DNA of 64,000 bases. Origin: Stercorarius parasiticus. Its lineage: Eukaryota; Chordata; Aves; Charadriiformes; Stercorariidae. The stretch covers positions 1,011,971 through 1,075,970 of the forward strand of contig VWZL01002048.1 of the NCBI GenBank assembly GCA_013396915.1, given 5' to 3'. Positions 1-12,609 of the stretch are shown piece after piece. Position 1 is the stretch's first letter. The number at the start of each line of letters is the position of its first letter. Below the pieces are notes generated by a model. The model did not search any database and was not told where the DNA came from. It saw only the letters and a program-made list of their open reading frames with translations. The translations under genes were made by a program, and so were the position numbers.

Positions 1-12
1 AAAAGTGTTTTG

Positions 13-43
<31 letters not shown>

Positions 44-46
44 TTT
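13..46. repeat. Poly-T tract
   Basis: A run of T broken only by one C at position 24. It is the first of a series of T-runs in the opening 1.9 kb. It could be a genomic homopolymer or the reverse complement of an old retroposon tail. No target-site repeats or retrocopy body are visible next to it. Confidence 0.9.
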
Positions 47-1119
47 GTGTGTTAGGAAACAAATGTTGCAGGCAAGTAGTATTTCTCTTCTTGCGGGATT
101 TGTGTTCCCGACGCAAGTCGCGACTTGTGCACCGAGTGAGTGGGCTGGTCCCATCAGTTCAGGTGGCTCCGTTCCCGCTTCCTTGGGTTTTCTTTGCTTT
201 GTCTTCACCTCCAACACTTTGGTACTTGCTGTCGAGAGAGGGAAAAAGAAAAATAAAATATTTATTTTTGATGCCACAGAAGCCACACGCATTAACCCTT
301 TTTTTTTTTTGGAGAGCGACCCATTTTAGAGGCGAAATACAAAGCTATGGGTTTTTTTCCCCCCCTCTAAAAGCGATCAGGTTTTAAAAATGACACGCGC
401 GGGCTGTTAGTTGTGGGTTTTGCCTCCTTGCTGTCGAGACGCAGGTCTTGGCTTTAGCAAACGCTGGCGTGGAAAGCCTGGTGGCGTGCATTTACGGAGC
501 TTGGTCCTTCCTGGGAGTTTGTTACACCCGGCTCAGCCGAGCATCCCCTTGGAGAAAGGGCTGGTTTTCGGAGGCGCGCTCGAGCGTGCGCCCAACCAGC
601 GGTTGCCCGCTTTGAAGGTTCAGCTGAGCCAGGTGGGACGCTGCGGCGGTGCCGTCCCCGCCAACTCCGCTTGCTGCAATAATTAAAAAGAGACTTTTCC
701 GATTAGTAGCTAAATGGCTTCCGTGGTATTTCTGTAACGTTTCCCAACCGTACGCTGATTATGATTTTTTTTTTTTTTCCTGGATGAAGATGTGCGTCGC
801 CTGCGGTGGGCTAGAAGAAGAGGTGCCTCAGCAGAACAGCGGTTAAAGGGAAACTGCCTGGGTTGTTGCTCTGAAAACGAGCTGGACTTTACTGCAAGGT
901 TGTGCGTCTTCTCTAAATATGTTTGAATGGCCTTTTTTTCTTTTAGCAGACATCACGACGTCTCATTTCCCCAGGTACCTTCATAGCGTTCCCATCAGTG
1001 TTGGAAATCCCGCTGCCCGTGTCTTACCCTTGCCATTGTCCATCAGTCTCTGTTCCTCCCGTCGTTTCTTCTTTTTTTTTTTTTTTTTTAAAAGATGCAG
1101 ACATAATGCTGTGAACTGA
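47..1119. other. Non-coding segment with T-runs and a CpG-richer patch
   Basis: No recognisable gene. Several short T-runs (near 299-310, 766-778 and 1070-1089) sit among GC-richer sequence. About 540-660 is locally CpG-rich. A perfect 14-bp palindrome centred on TCGCGA lies at 114-127, a length expected a few times by chance in 64 kb. If the polyadenylation signal just downstream is real, this segment could be 3' untranslated sequence of a plus-strand gene lying to the left. The open frames here are short and look like chance. Confidence 0.5.
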
Positions 1120-1168
1120 AATAAATTTTTTATACAATGAAAGGGCCTGATATAAAAAAAAAAAAAAA
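1120..1168 (+). terminator. Candidate polyadenylation signal followed by A15
   Basis: A canonical AATAAA occupies 1120-1125. About 28 bases later an uninterrupted run of 15 A begins (1154-1168), followed by T- and GT-rich sequence (1169-1240) of the kind found downstream of cleavage sites. Two readings are possible: a real mRNA 3' end with a genomic A-run, or the tail of a processed retrocopy. No coding body is recognisable upstream, so the first is slightly preferred. AATAAA alone is common by chance. Confidence 0.35.
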
Positions 1169-1581
1169 GTGTTCTTCTGCTTATTTCTCAGTATCAATGC
1201 TGCGTTTTTTACAGTTTGTTCTCGTTGTGTGTTACGAAGGAGGTTGCTCCGGCCTCCCCAAGGAGAGGAGAGGTGGGGACGGAGCAGTGACCTGCGCGGG
1301 ATCACTCTGTTCCCGGCGGCACGCTGGCACGGGTCTGTCGCATGGCAGCCCTCTGCTGCGCGTCCCTCTAGGATGCGGGGAGAACATTGATAATTTTGCA
1401 GTTAATGAAATCTGAGGTCTTGTGCAGGTCAGTTGATTTCTCTGTGTCTCGGCTGCTGTCTGTGGAAGGGGAGAACGCTGCAGGGGGGGTATTTTCTTCC
1501 TTCGGTTCTTTTTGTTGTAAGTCTGTGTGAAGGAGGCCATCGAGAAGTGAGCAAGGAAGTCCTGGTTTTGCTCGGTGTGGC

Positions 1582-1627
1582 TTTTTTTTTTTATTATTAT
1601 TATTTTTTTTTTTCTTTCTTTCTTCTT
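1582..1627. repeat. T-rich simple repeat with TTA units
   Basis: Poly-T interrupted by about four TTA units and ending in a TTTC/TTC pyrimidine stretch. It is a simple low-complexity tract, likely length-variable between individuals. Confidence 0.9.
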
Positions 1628-1821
1628 CCCCCCAACACGTGGCCTCAGGCAAGCTGTTTGGGTGGCAGAGAGCCAGGTCTGCAGGGGTTACAGCACCAGG
1701 CGGGCAGTTGAGAGCAGGATGCTGCGGAGCTGGAGGCTGCCTCTGCTCCTGGGTGGCTGCTGCCACAGGAAGCACAGGGTGACATTTCGGAGAGGAGAGC
1801 TGGCGCTGGGTGGTAAATGAC

Positions 1822-1864
1822 TTTTTTTTTCTTTTTTTTTTTGTTTTTTTTCTCCTTTCTTTTT
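1822..1864. repeat. Interrupted poly-T tract
   Basis: A run of T with single C or G interruptions, grading into CTCC/TTTC. It is the last of the dense T-runs that mark the first 1.9 kb. Confidence 0.85.
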
Positions 1865-4800
1865 AAAATGATGACACGGCAGCCGGAGAGGAAATGATGA
1901 GCCCGGTTGGTGAAAGCAGGGCTTGTGAGCGCTTAATCCTGCTCGAGGTTTGCGCTGGGCTCGTCTCTGCTTCCATGGTGGCCCTCCTGGTTGCCAGGGT
2001 GCCCAGTTCCCCGGGTGAGAGGACATGCTGTCTGCTTTGCAAGAGCAGGGCCGTGGGGCTCTGAAGGGTTGCGGGACCTGGAAATGAACCCAAAGGCTTA
2101 CCCAATGGTGCAGTTACTGAGCTCCCATCACGGCTGCGGGTGCGCACCCAGAAATCACTTGGAGCAGAGTTGACCAGTGGTCAGTCTGTGGCGTTCAAGG
2201 ATCAAGTTGCTGAGTGCTCAGCTGCCGTGCGACTGCACAGGGAGCCGCTGAAGGGTGCAGTTCCCCCCTGGCTCCTTCCTTGCACAGAGCATCACCCGCG
2301 GGTTCCCGTCTCTGCAATGCCGGTGGCATGGTGGGCAGCAGGGTCTGGTCCGGCACTCCTGAAGATGCTTCTGACCATTGCTTCCCTTTGCACCTCCGGC
2401 CCCGTTTTCCAGGCAGCGTGTGGGACATCATATGTTTCTCCTGGCCTGCGTTTCATGGATCTGGAAGCCCAAGAGCGGATGCCACAATGCCTGCGTCCTC
2501 TTAGCATGAAGGGACTCATCCTCACTCATCCCACCTGGCAGGAGCCGATTTATGGGGGGTTTTCTGCTGGCATGGAGTCATGCACACTGGTGGTGTGTCC
2601 CTGTACAGGTTCATCTGTGCCCAAGGGAGCCCGGACTTGCGTCCCTTGGGCACACAGGGTGACCTGCTGTGTCCCGTGTGGAGCTGGGGTGGGTTTTCCT
2701 CCTCCTGGTTTAATGGGGGGAATCATCCCCGTCCCTGCAGTGGAGGAAGAGGAACAGCCAGAAGGGTTTGGGCTGTAGCTTTTGAGAAGCTGTGACTTTG
2801 TGTGTGTGTGACGGTGCCACTGGATCTGTCCCCCCCAGCCCTGTGACCAGGGTGGGGGCCGAGGTGGGATGTCTCAGTTTATCTTACTGCGAAAGCCACT
2901 GGCTTGCGGGAAGGGGAGTTGTGTCTTCTTGCAAGCAAAGCTCCTTGTGCCTTGAGCTGCAAGGATGGACATCCTCCTTTGAGCCACACAGCCTCTCCTC
3001 CTGGCTGGAGAGTGCTTTTGTCAGCAGGGGTTTTTTTGTGTGTTTAGGCCAGTTGTCATGAAAACATTGCACAAGGACCTTGCTGACCTCGCGGTGCCCT
3101 GAAGCAGTGTGCTGGCTGGGATTTATGCTGCCGTAACATCTCCCCGAGCAGGCGGTGCAACGAAACAGCGAGCGATGCTGGAGCCGTGGTCCCCAGCCTG
3201 ATGTCTGGGGACCCTCGTGGCGCCCAGGCCACCAGGCAGTGCCCAGGGATGCTGCCCCTGCATGGCACCGGTCAGGAGAAAAACCAGTGAGGCAGCAGTT
3301 GGGCTGTCAGCTGCATCAGATCTCCACAAGCATGGGCTAGGAGCAGGTGAGAAGGACCTGCAACCTTTCTGATAGCAGAAAAGGCAAGAAGAGAATGGAC
3401 CAGGGCTGGGGTCCAGCTGGGAGAAGTAGGAGATGGGGTTGGGACAGGAATAAGCAGAGATGACCTACCAACATGTCTTCCACCGCTTCTCTGCAGCTCC
3501 CTGGCATACCTTCTCTGAAGGCCACCAAGGAAGGACTGCTGAGCGATCTCCACTTGCTCTTATGGGCAAGGGTGCTTCAAACACCCCTCCAACAGCTTGG
3601 CATGTCCAAAATTTTCATTCACATAGTTTCATGACGTCTCCTTTAACCCCAGAGCCCTGCAGCCCTTCCTCTGCAAGTTCTCCCTCTGCTTTGTCTCGTG
3701 GTGTCTCAGCTCCACAGGCCCTTCCGCCTCTCTTTCCCCGGTTTGCCTCGTTAAGCTAAATCCCTCTGCTTTATTTCAAATGGGATTTGCCTCCCAAGCA
3801 AGTATCTTTAAAGGGATCATCTTGGTTAATGTAATTCATAGGGTTCAATCCTTGAAGCATAGTGTCATGCAAAGAGAGCTGTTTCTTTGCACAGCACAAG
3901 GTGCTTCCAGTCAAAGTTTGGATGGGGTGAGGATGACCATCTCTTCAAAATGGACTAGAAACTATTACAAGAAGAGGAAAAAAAAAATAAAAAATCCCAC
4001 ACTAATTCAAACTTGGACCACGTTTGCTTCATCTTCGTACGGTCAGCTCCGTCCTAGTGTTTCTTCAGTGTGAATTACCCCAAATCACACGTACTTTTTG
4101 TCTGAGCAGCAAAAGGCCACTGCGGTGGGTCAGGTCTGCAGGACACTTGGCACTTTACACATATATCATGCAAAAAAACCCCGTAGCGCTTGCCTAGTAG
4201 AGCAAAATCGAGACATTTCATCACAAGCATATTCTTATTGAGGATAGTGCGTGATGACTAGGGAATATGGAGAGGCTCAGCCTGGGAGTATTTGCTCTAA
4301 TAAACCATTCTGTTTATTTCAGCTTAGCTTCTGTTTGCTTCCCTCGGATATTCGAGTGAGATTTAAGGGAGGAGAGCTTACAAAGAAGAGCAATTCTCCA
4401 GCAACCACATTATAATACCGGTGGAAGGTGACTTATGAAGCCTATAAATCCCCCAGGTGTTCATGCTGGAGTTACATCCAGCTGACAGGTGACCAGAAAT
4501 AATCTCATGTGCCTAATGACCCCCTCGTCCTCCCTCCCTGACAGCCTTGACTAATGATGTCTTCTGGCTTGCAAAAATGCTGCAGCCGGAGGAGGGGAGT
4601 TTGTGAGAAGGGCTGCCGAGCCCATGGCCACTGGGGGAGAGGGACGACAGCCCGCTCGCAGACACTGGGGAATGGGAGGCAAAGATCATCCCGCCCACAC
4701 ATTGTATTATTATTTATGACTTTTATTACTTCGGCCCAGTGGTACCCGAATTTTGCAGCTGGAGTGGGCTACTGTCAGCTTACAAAGTTCCTCTTGATCC

Positions 4801-5120
4801 CAGGTGCTGGGGCTGGAGCATTCCCAAAAGTTGGTGTCTGGGGAGACAGGCGTACCCCATCATCCTGATCCCACCTGGCGTTGCTTTCGAGCTTGTATTT
4901 TGCTGCCACAAAGCTGGGTCTCAGCGCAGTTTTTCAGGCTCTGCCACCGGTTCCTGCCTAACCCTGGTCACATCACTTCAGATGCCCCCAGGCTTCTTTT
5001 CCACCGGTGTAAAAGAAAGTTGCCAGCATTTTTCTTACTCCCAAGGCTAAAAAAAAGAAGTTGGTGGTGGTGTTGTGACACTCAGATCCCTATACTAAAG
5101 ATGCTAAATGTGCAGGATTG
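1865..5120. other. Unique non-coding sequence
   Basis: No gene recognised. The longest open frame of the whole window (212 codons, 2140-2778 plus) lies here. It has no recognisable domain, is Cys/Pro/Gly-rich as GC-rich junk is, and overlaps other open frames on both strands, so I treat it as chance. An A-rich stretch sits near 3979-3999. AT-rich patches near 4400-4470 and 4705-4735 carry TATAAAT-like and TTATTA motifs with no further support. Confidence 0.5.
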
Positions 5121-5383
5121 TCGAGGGGTAACGGTTTTAAACTGAAAGAGGGGAGGTTTAGATTGGATATCAGGAAGAAATTCTTTGCCGTGAGGGTGGT
5201 GAGCCCCTGGCCCAGGTTGCCCAGAGAAGCTGTGGCTGCCCCATCCCTGGAGGGGTTCAAGGCCAGGCTGGATGGGGCTTTGAGCAGCCTGGTCTGGTGG
5301 GAGGTGTCCCTGCCCAGGGCAGGGAGATGGAACTAGGTGATCTTTAAGGTCCCTTCCAACCCGAACCATTCTGTGAGTCTGTG
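5121..5383 (+). mobile_element. CR1 LINE 3' end, sense (C-terminal ORF2 plus tail)
   Basis: A 5'-truncated CR1 non-LTR retrotransposon. The body carries the CR1 C-terminal segment (GFKLKEGRF and RKKFFAVRVV-like residues, then LPREAVAAPSLEGFKARLDGA). It is followed by the short 3' untranslated region with the CCTTCCAACCC motif and a degraded ATTCTGTGA-type end. The HWNRLP segment is altered (PWPRLP). It belongs to the same broad subgroup as the 48.4-kb copy. Strand is set by the reading frame and the position of the tail. Confidence 0.93.
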
Positions 5384-8300
5384 GTGGGGAAAGGGGTTGA
5401 ATGGTGCATGGGTTGGAGGAGATTGCTGCAGGTCCAGGTACACGTGCTTGCACCGCAGGCAGAAGAGCTACATCGGGGCTGAGCGCCTGGGTTCAGCATC
5501 CAGCTGAACTTTATGAGCCGTGTCTCTCTGAAACCCGTCAGCCATATCCTCCAAGTTACGGCTGCAAGAGGGAAGTTAATAACCCGTTTTAAACCCCCAA
5601 CCCCATACTTGTGGGCTCCCCTGCAGCTACAGGGAGGGTAACGAAGTCCTGCAGGCAGAGGGGGTGGCACAGAGGCTCCCGTCACTGCCACAGCACCGTG
5701 CCAGCGGTGGACAGGCCGTATCTCCAGGGCTGGAGGCAGCCCAGGACACTACAGATCCACCCACACAGAGGTGAAAGACCAGCGTGGCAAGGGGAAATGG
5801 GAACACAGGGCAATTGTTGTGCTGGTTAATGTTTAAATAGCTCTCAGAAAGCCCCCTCCCTTCCTGCTTGCGCTCTCTAACAAGGGGGCCCTTTCAACTC
5901 TTTGGCAACTTCCCCGTCCTTTGCCTTCTGCTGCTTCTTTAAAATGTCCACAGGCAGGAGGGGGAATGGCAATGCTGCAGCTTTCCGATGGTTTCTTGCC
6001 CACCGCATCCTCCCAGGGTGGACCACGCTCTTTCCCAGCCAGCCTGAGAAACCGCCTGGTTACTTTAGAAGGAGGCATCTATGAGAGCTGGTTGGTGCCA
6101 AGATGACAATGATTTGTGGGGGGAAAAAGGAAGAAAATAACAACCCACCACCCACCCACCACTCTTGGAGGGTGCACGCGGTTGTTCCCCATCCAACCTA
6201 GCTAGTGACAGCCACATCTCCAGAAGAAATGGCCTTCAGCCTTCCCCATGCATGGTTCTCTGTCTCCCGTGCATGGCCAAGGGTGGCCATGGCATCTGAT
6301 GGTCCCAGAGAGGTGGGGGGACCCTGCTGATGTCTCTGCAGAACCCTCAGCCCAGCCCTGGGACCTGCTGCATTTCTTCTAGGACTTCCAGGAGCCCTGG
6401 AGCGTCTCAAAGTGGGAATGGAGCAAGGATGGTTTCAGCTCATCCCCTGCCAGTTTTGCCTGCAGCTTCCGGCACCGAACACAGCCGTTTTCCCACCCAT
6501 CCCAGCCTCTCCCAAGGTGCTGCCCAAGGGTGTGATGAGTTGTCCATCATCAGCTGCAAAACCTCATGCAGGACAAATAACCCATCTGGGCGCCCTTCTC
6601 CCTCCCCCTGCAAAACTTGATTAGAGCAAAGCCCTTTGGGGGAGGGGGGTGGTGGTGTTTAAACTGTTTTTTAAACCCCAGCATCAGCATTTCTTTTCAG
6701 CCTGGCTGCTCTGTGTCCCCGGTAACTGCCAGAGTGTAATGGGTGAAAACCAAAGCGTGATTGCGGGCGAGGAAGTCCTGGTGTGACAGTGTGTTTGAAG
6801 AGAGCAGCGGAGCATGAGGAGGCCATAAACGCCTCGGGAGGTCACTGAAGAGGCTGGGTTTGGGAAAAGCGAGCCCTGCTGGAGTTTTATCACGGTGGCT
6901 GGAGGGTTTATAACCTCTGAGGATGCTCTGAGCTGAGCAGAGCTTGCGCTGGCTCATTTTAAGCTAAAAATTGACGTAGCCATGGAGGAAGGAGAGCCTG
7001 GGAGAAGAGGGCTTGGGGTCGATGAGCGGTGTCCTCGTCCCCTACCTCCTCCCCACACCAGCCTTGCTGCAGGGCTGGAGCCCAGGTGCCTCTGGAGGCA
7101 GCAAAAGCACAGGCAGATGTAGGCTGCTGCTCCCCACCCCTGTTCATGGGTTCCTAACACCAAGGCTCGATGTTTATCTTGCCGTTGCCCATGGGAGACT
7201 TGGGTGCCCAACGCGCCTTTATTTTTAGCTAGATTACGGAGAGTGACGCAGAATAAATGGGAGGGAGAAGGGGGGTGTGTGTCTGCTGAGACCATGGCGA
7301 TATTCAAGTTCCTTATCTGTAACTACTTGCAAAGTCCTGGGTATGTTTTTATATATCTAATATCTCCTCTACATATCTCCAATGCATGTTCTGTTTTTTA
7401 TGTATATAATTGCACACAGGGAGAGTACCAAGAGACCTCTCATACTGCAGATATTTCATTAGCTCCTGTGTCACCAGAAAACCTCGTTTTCCCCAGGGTT
7501 TCAGCCCCGGCAGGCAGCCATGTGCCACTGTCCCAGCAGGGACAGCCGGCTGGCATGACAGCCCGAGCATGTGTTAGGAGAGAGAAACTTTGGGCTGACT
7601 TCAAACACAAGCCGGAGTTGGAGGAGCCTCGTCTTTGCCAATGGCCGCAGGACCTGCAGCATGGCTTCTGAAAGCTGCTTTCCCCGCTTTCGGTCAAGCA
7701 CTGAGCACTGGGATAAGGTGGGAGCAGGCTGGTGGGACCGAGGTCTGACATGGAGCTCACCAACTCCCACCCCTTCAAGAAGCCTTCTTGCCTGCTGGCT
7801 GAGCCACGGCTCTGCCTGCCCCTCTCGAAGAGGGTCCTTCTTCTGGCGACTGGGAGCTTTTTGATTTCCAGCCCACAGCTTTCCCCAGCCACTTTGTGCC
7901 CATTTGCCCCTGTGCCAGAGTTATCCCTTAGCTCAAACGGCTCTCCTCCCCGCTGGGCGCGGATGTATTTATAGAGGCAATCGCAGCTCTCTGAGCTGTG
8001 GGATGGGGAAGAACGTCTCAATGTCTCCACTAAACCGGGTCCTATTTCTGCTGTGAAACCAGGGAGGGTGGAAGGGGAAAATTCAAAGGGATAAGAAAGC
8101 CAGAGTATCCACCAGGCTCAGGCTGAGGGTACATCAGAGAGCTGGAGGTGGCAGGCCTGCTTTTGATGGGCTGGGCAAGGTGAGGTGTCCTTTAGGGCCT
8201 GTTTGCCTGGGCAGATAGAGATAGACCCGAATTTCCACTAAGACCGGAACTGGGAGTGCTGCAGTGGAGCTGCACAGAGGCAGCAGAGGGATGGCCACCC

Positions 8301-11300
8301 GGACCCTGTCATTGCCTGCTCCCGGGCAGACTCAGCCCTGCAAGGTCATGTCTCAGTGATCAATAAACCAGGGGGAGAGAGGCCCCGTGCAAAATGTTGG
8401 CATCTGTAATGGAGCTGCTTGGAAACCATCCAGCGCTCCTCTTCTTCCCTTGCCATCCAAAACCGAGAATTCATCAAAAATGAGCCATTTCATGGAAACG
8501 CTGGTGGCAAAATGCCACTCTGAGGGTGCAAAAGAAGCAAGCTGCGGTGACCTTGAGCATTTGGATAATGCTGAAACAACTCTTCTGGAATGGGGCATGT
8601 TTGCTTTGAGATGGCTCTTTATTGGAAATTTCTTAAGGCATGTTCTGTTATTAAACGTATATAATAAAATCTACCTTGAAATCTGAGCAGCGCACAAGGG
8701 GAGTAACCTCCTCCCAGCGAAGCGATGGTCCCCAAGAGCATCCCACCCCGACACGTGTGGGCCCTCTGGTCTCACTGGGAGGCCCTTCCATCTTTTACAT
8801 GCTGTGGCTTTTTTCTAGCTGGGTATCCAGGAATCTCCGGTATCAGTAGTCCAAAAATCTCAGGAAACTCCCAGGAGCAGAAGTTGCAGCAGAAGAAATC
8901 CTACCCCTTTTTGCCCTCCTCCCAGCTTCCTGCCCCGTTAGAGCTTCCTTTATTATGAAATATGCAGAAAATTGTTGGGTTTCTAATGATCTGAACTCCT
9001 TCACTCAAGACAAGACTCGGCTTGCAAAGAATGTGAATTATTTATGTGTAGGTAATAAGGAGAGGGAGAGCACCAGGAAAAAGGAGTTTGACTTTCTTTC
9101 CCCTCAGTGCTGCTCCTGAGGCTTTGCCCTACTCAGAATAGCTATTCCTGATTACCGCAGGTGGACTAATTTACACGGGGACCTTCCTCTGACTCTGTCA
9201 GCAGAACCCTCCTTTTTGCTTTAATGCAATCCACCGTGAAGGCAATTGCTAAACGGGGGTAAGGGGGGGAAGACCTTTCTCCCCAAATTCACCCTAAACC
9301 TGTATTCTTTTGCATCCTCGCATATCCTAGACTAACTTTTCTTTAGGCAGATCCCCCGGAACAGCGCAGAAATCCAGCTTCCAGCACCAGCCTTGCAAAC
9401 GCCGTGTCTCACCCTGAAGAAACCTCGTGGTGCTGGCATAAGCCAGAAGTCCTGACGTATATATATAGTTTTTTGGGTTTTTTGTTTTGTTTTTTTTTGA
9501 GAAGCCCTAGCAAGGGCAAATATACAGCTTGTGAAAAAGCGTCATGGCAGAAGAACAGCTTCCATAAACAGATTTAATATATGAAACGTCAGGAAATTTT
9601 GGGCTGCAGGAGAATGCCTGAGAGCCTTAACACCGTGCGATGCGACTCTGAGAGGGAGATCCGGCTCTTGGTTCTGTGTAACGTCCTGCAATGCTTAAAT
9701 GGAGCAAAGGCACAAAAATAATTGAAGATCTACAGCTCAGCTACTCTTTGCAGCAGGGGGAAATGTTGAAAAGGAAGGGGAAGATGTTTGGAAGTAGGAA
9801 ACAGAGACTCCGGTGCATCTCGCCTCTTGACGTGAGGTCCCAGGACATTGCTAAGGGCAGTCCATGAAAAGTGTATTCCTGCTGGCAAAACATAGCTGAA
9901 GGCAAGGGGGGCCAGAGCTGAAAAGGTAAATCCACTTAAAAAGTTGCCCTTTTTGGTGAACGGAGTATTGGTAGCTTCAAGTCTCATTCGGAAAATAATG
10001 GAAGGAAATTTCTAAAAAGCTCAGACTTCCTTTTTTTTTTTTTTCTCTTTCTCCATCTCAAAAGGGCCTGAGCTGCTTCTTTTCCAAGCAAAGAGAGATT
10101 AAGCCTAAACTGGAATTTCTCACTCCATCCCCACGTTGCTTTTTTTCTTGTTCTGTCTCGACTTTGCTGTTGATTGGGTCGCTCAGAAAAACCAACCAGC
10201 CCACACGGAGATCTTCGCTCCTCCCCATCCTCCACAACTGGCATTAGCAGGGCTGGGGACAGGATGGGAGTGAGCTTGGTTTACTGTCCCTGCTTGAAAC
10301 CCCCGCCTTTAGCCAGACCCTGCATTAATGGCAAAAAGGTCTAAGGGTTATGTCTTAACGGAGTGAAACAGGACAGAGAGGGAGGTGGTGCCTAGCTAAG
10401 TTGATCAAGTTGCTTGGTGCAGGTGTGAGCTAAAACTAGCGGCAAGTCGCATTCTGATTAAAAAAGACATGGCTTTGTCAAAACAGGGTCAGTCTCACAT
10501 ATTGCACAGGTAGATGCCTCTTCCCTCCTTCCCTGGGTGCTGCTGGGGCCGGCGCAGATGGGAGCAGAGTCCTGCCATGGCTGCGTGGCACTGCCCCGTT
10601 CTGGGTGGCTGGTGACAGAGGGGAGGCTTCCCCAGGGACATCCCAGGCGTACAGCGGGGACGATGGAGAGGGGAAGCAGAGCCCGCAGCGATGCATGGCT
10701 TACAGCCCACCTCGTCTCCTTTCCCTCAAGTTGGGCAAGCTGGCGCAGGGCAGCCGACAGGGCTGTGCAGGATGGGCATGGACAACATGCCTGTGGATAA
10801 CGTGCCTTTAATTACTATTAATTACTTAAATCGTGCTCTCCACGGCTCTGCTTAAGACAACTGCATTAATTGCTCACAAACAAGCTCTGGACACAAACAA
10901 GCTCTGGACACGTACAAGCTGTAACGGAGACAGCAAGTCACGGAAATCCTGTCCCCTACAGGTTTGGCCCCTTGTTGTCCTCCTTTTGACCTGCCACAGA
11001 AGGCACAGTTTCTGGTGATTTGCTCCAGAGTTTCTTGTGTTAAGTTTTCCAGATGACTTTTGGGTTGACCTGGTGGCCGAGGGTCTTGCTTTGGGATGCT
11101 GTCTCCTCCTTGGGGACTATCAAGGCACGAAAGATCATTTACAGCAGCTCAAGGGGGACATCTCAAGCTCTGCCTCTCGAGGACAGGAGGGACAGGAGAG
11201 TCCCTTCGCTACCCCAGTGCTTCTCTTTCAGCTCAGCTGAGACGTGGCTCTCAACAGTCGTCAGGAGAAAGGGGAAATAAAAGCAGGCAATGAAACCCCA

Positions 11301-12205
11301 GGACCCTCGCAGAGCCCCGGCTGGGCTGCAGCAAAGTCCCCGAGTTGGGCTGGATCCAGCAAGTTCTGCAAGACAAGAACCGTGTGGGACAGAGTGAAAA
11401 AAATCCGTTTTAAGCCTAGAGAGCTCAGGCTAGGCCTGACATCTTTGAGGGAAAGCAGCAAGTCTTACTGGGGAAGAATTAAAAAGAAATCGACTTACAA
11501 AACAAAACACCGGCAGAATCTCAAATCGACACGGGCTCCAGGCAACAAAATCAATCACAATCACATTTTCCGGGCCATGCTGGTCATCAGACACAATCTC
11601 AGTGCAGGGCGGGAGGAGGAGGAAAAAATACGATCTTAAATTCATACGGGTGAAACCAAGAAAATCCCTGGTTACAGCATCAAGAGCTGCGTCAGCTAAA
11701 ACATAGGAAAGCCACATGGCAACCATTCCCAAGATGAGAAAGGAAAATTTAGAGAGAGCACCAGGGCTTGGTCAAGCTTCTTGCTCCAGTCACATGGGAC
11801 TTTATTCTGATAGAGCTTTTTGGGCTTTGACAAAATGCCCGTGCCACTGTGCTGCAGGTGTGTTTAAACCCTGCAGCTGATCTCCCTGCCAGAGGACTGG
11901 AAAACACACCGGTTCACATCACCGAGAAGCCTTTAGCCCCTCCGTCATCCACCATCATTCCCCTTCCCACCACCAACAGGACAGCCAAGAGGAGGTGAGA
12001 GGCATTTCATTCTCCATCACAAGAGTTATTGCATCAGCATCCAAAACAGAGACGTGTTTGAATCAGTCTGATTATTCTCGTGTCCTTGGAAAATTAGCTC
12101 AATTAAAAGAAAACAAAGGCAGAAATGGCTCACCGTCTGGGAAGCCTGACAGCTTTAGAGCCCTTCTCAGGAGCTCCTCTCTCGTGTCCCCGGCGCTGGC
12201 AGGGC
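5384..12205. other. Unique non-coding sequence
   Basis: No gene recognised. A 196-codon minus-strand frame at 7440-8030 has no domain I know and is judged chance. Visible small items are a CCCACC-rich stretch at 6141-6163, a G-rich tract near 6638-6658, AT-rich patches at 7330-7440, 8590-8690 and 9000-9060, a T-run near 10028-10044, and a small tandem repeat at 10876-10920. TAATTA-type motifs cluster at 10808-10875. Confidence 0.5.
10876..10920. repeat. 17-bp tandem repeat, two exact units plus a decayed third
   Basis: Two exact head-to-tail copies of a 17-bp unit (10876-10892 and 10893-10909) are followed by a partial, diverged unit. This is a small local duplication, probably replication slippage. 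Confidence 0.85.
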
Positions 12206-12446
12206 GCAGGCAGGGAGGAGTGGATCTGGCAGGGGTGCGAGTGTGCACATCTGGGTGTATCAACCTGGAACAGGTTGCCCAGAGAGATGGTGGAGGTGGT
12301 GGAGGCCCCATCCCTGGAGACATTCAAGGCCAGGCTTGATGAGGCTCTGAGCAACCTGATCTAATTAAAGATGTCCCTGCTTACTGCAGGGGGGTTGGAC
12401 TATGTGGCCTTTAAAGGTCCCTTCCAACCCAACACATTCTATGATC
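12206..12446 (+). mobile_element. CR1 3' end, sense, with a shared 5' head that does not look like CR1
   Basis: From 12265 on this is a CR1 tail: WNRLPRE, then an extra Val/Glu-coding GTGGAG repeat, APSLETFKARLDEALSNLI, a stop, the CCTTCCAACCC motif and ATTCTATGA. Upstream, 12206-12264 does not resemble the usual CR1 residues before HWNRLP, yet it is nearly identical to 57396-57465 in front of another CR1 of the same subgroup. The unit may be a chimeric CR1 subfamily or a SINE that borrowed a CR1 tail. CR1 identity of the 3' part is secure; the head is not assigned. Confidence 0.85.
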
Positions 12447-12609
12447 ACACCTGTTCCACAGCTCTCCGTTGACGGTGTTCTCATAATATTGACTCCATCA
12501 TGCCCGATTATAAACAAAGCCAGCAAAAGTCTCCTTCCTACGAAAGAAAAATGGTTTTGGGGGGAGGGAATGTGTTTTCCTGAGCCTACATCGTCTCCAA
12601 AAGCATGTC

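Noticed and set aside
114..127. 14-bp perfect palindrome around TCGCGA
   Set aside because: A few perfect 14-bp palindromes are expected by chance in 64 kb.
2140..2778. 212-codon open frame, longest in the window
   Set aside because: No recognisable domain, composition typical of GC-rich non-coding DNA, overlapped by other open frames, and only slightly longer than the roughly 180 codons I estimate for chance.
3841..3850. GGTTCAATCC, a tRNA B-box look-alike
   Set aside because: The flanks do not form a T-stem and no acceptor or anticodon arms are present.
7440..8030. 196-codon minus-strand open frame
   Set aside because: No domain, no family I recognise, chance-level length, overlapping plus-strand frames.
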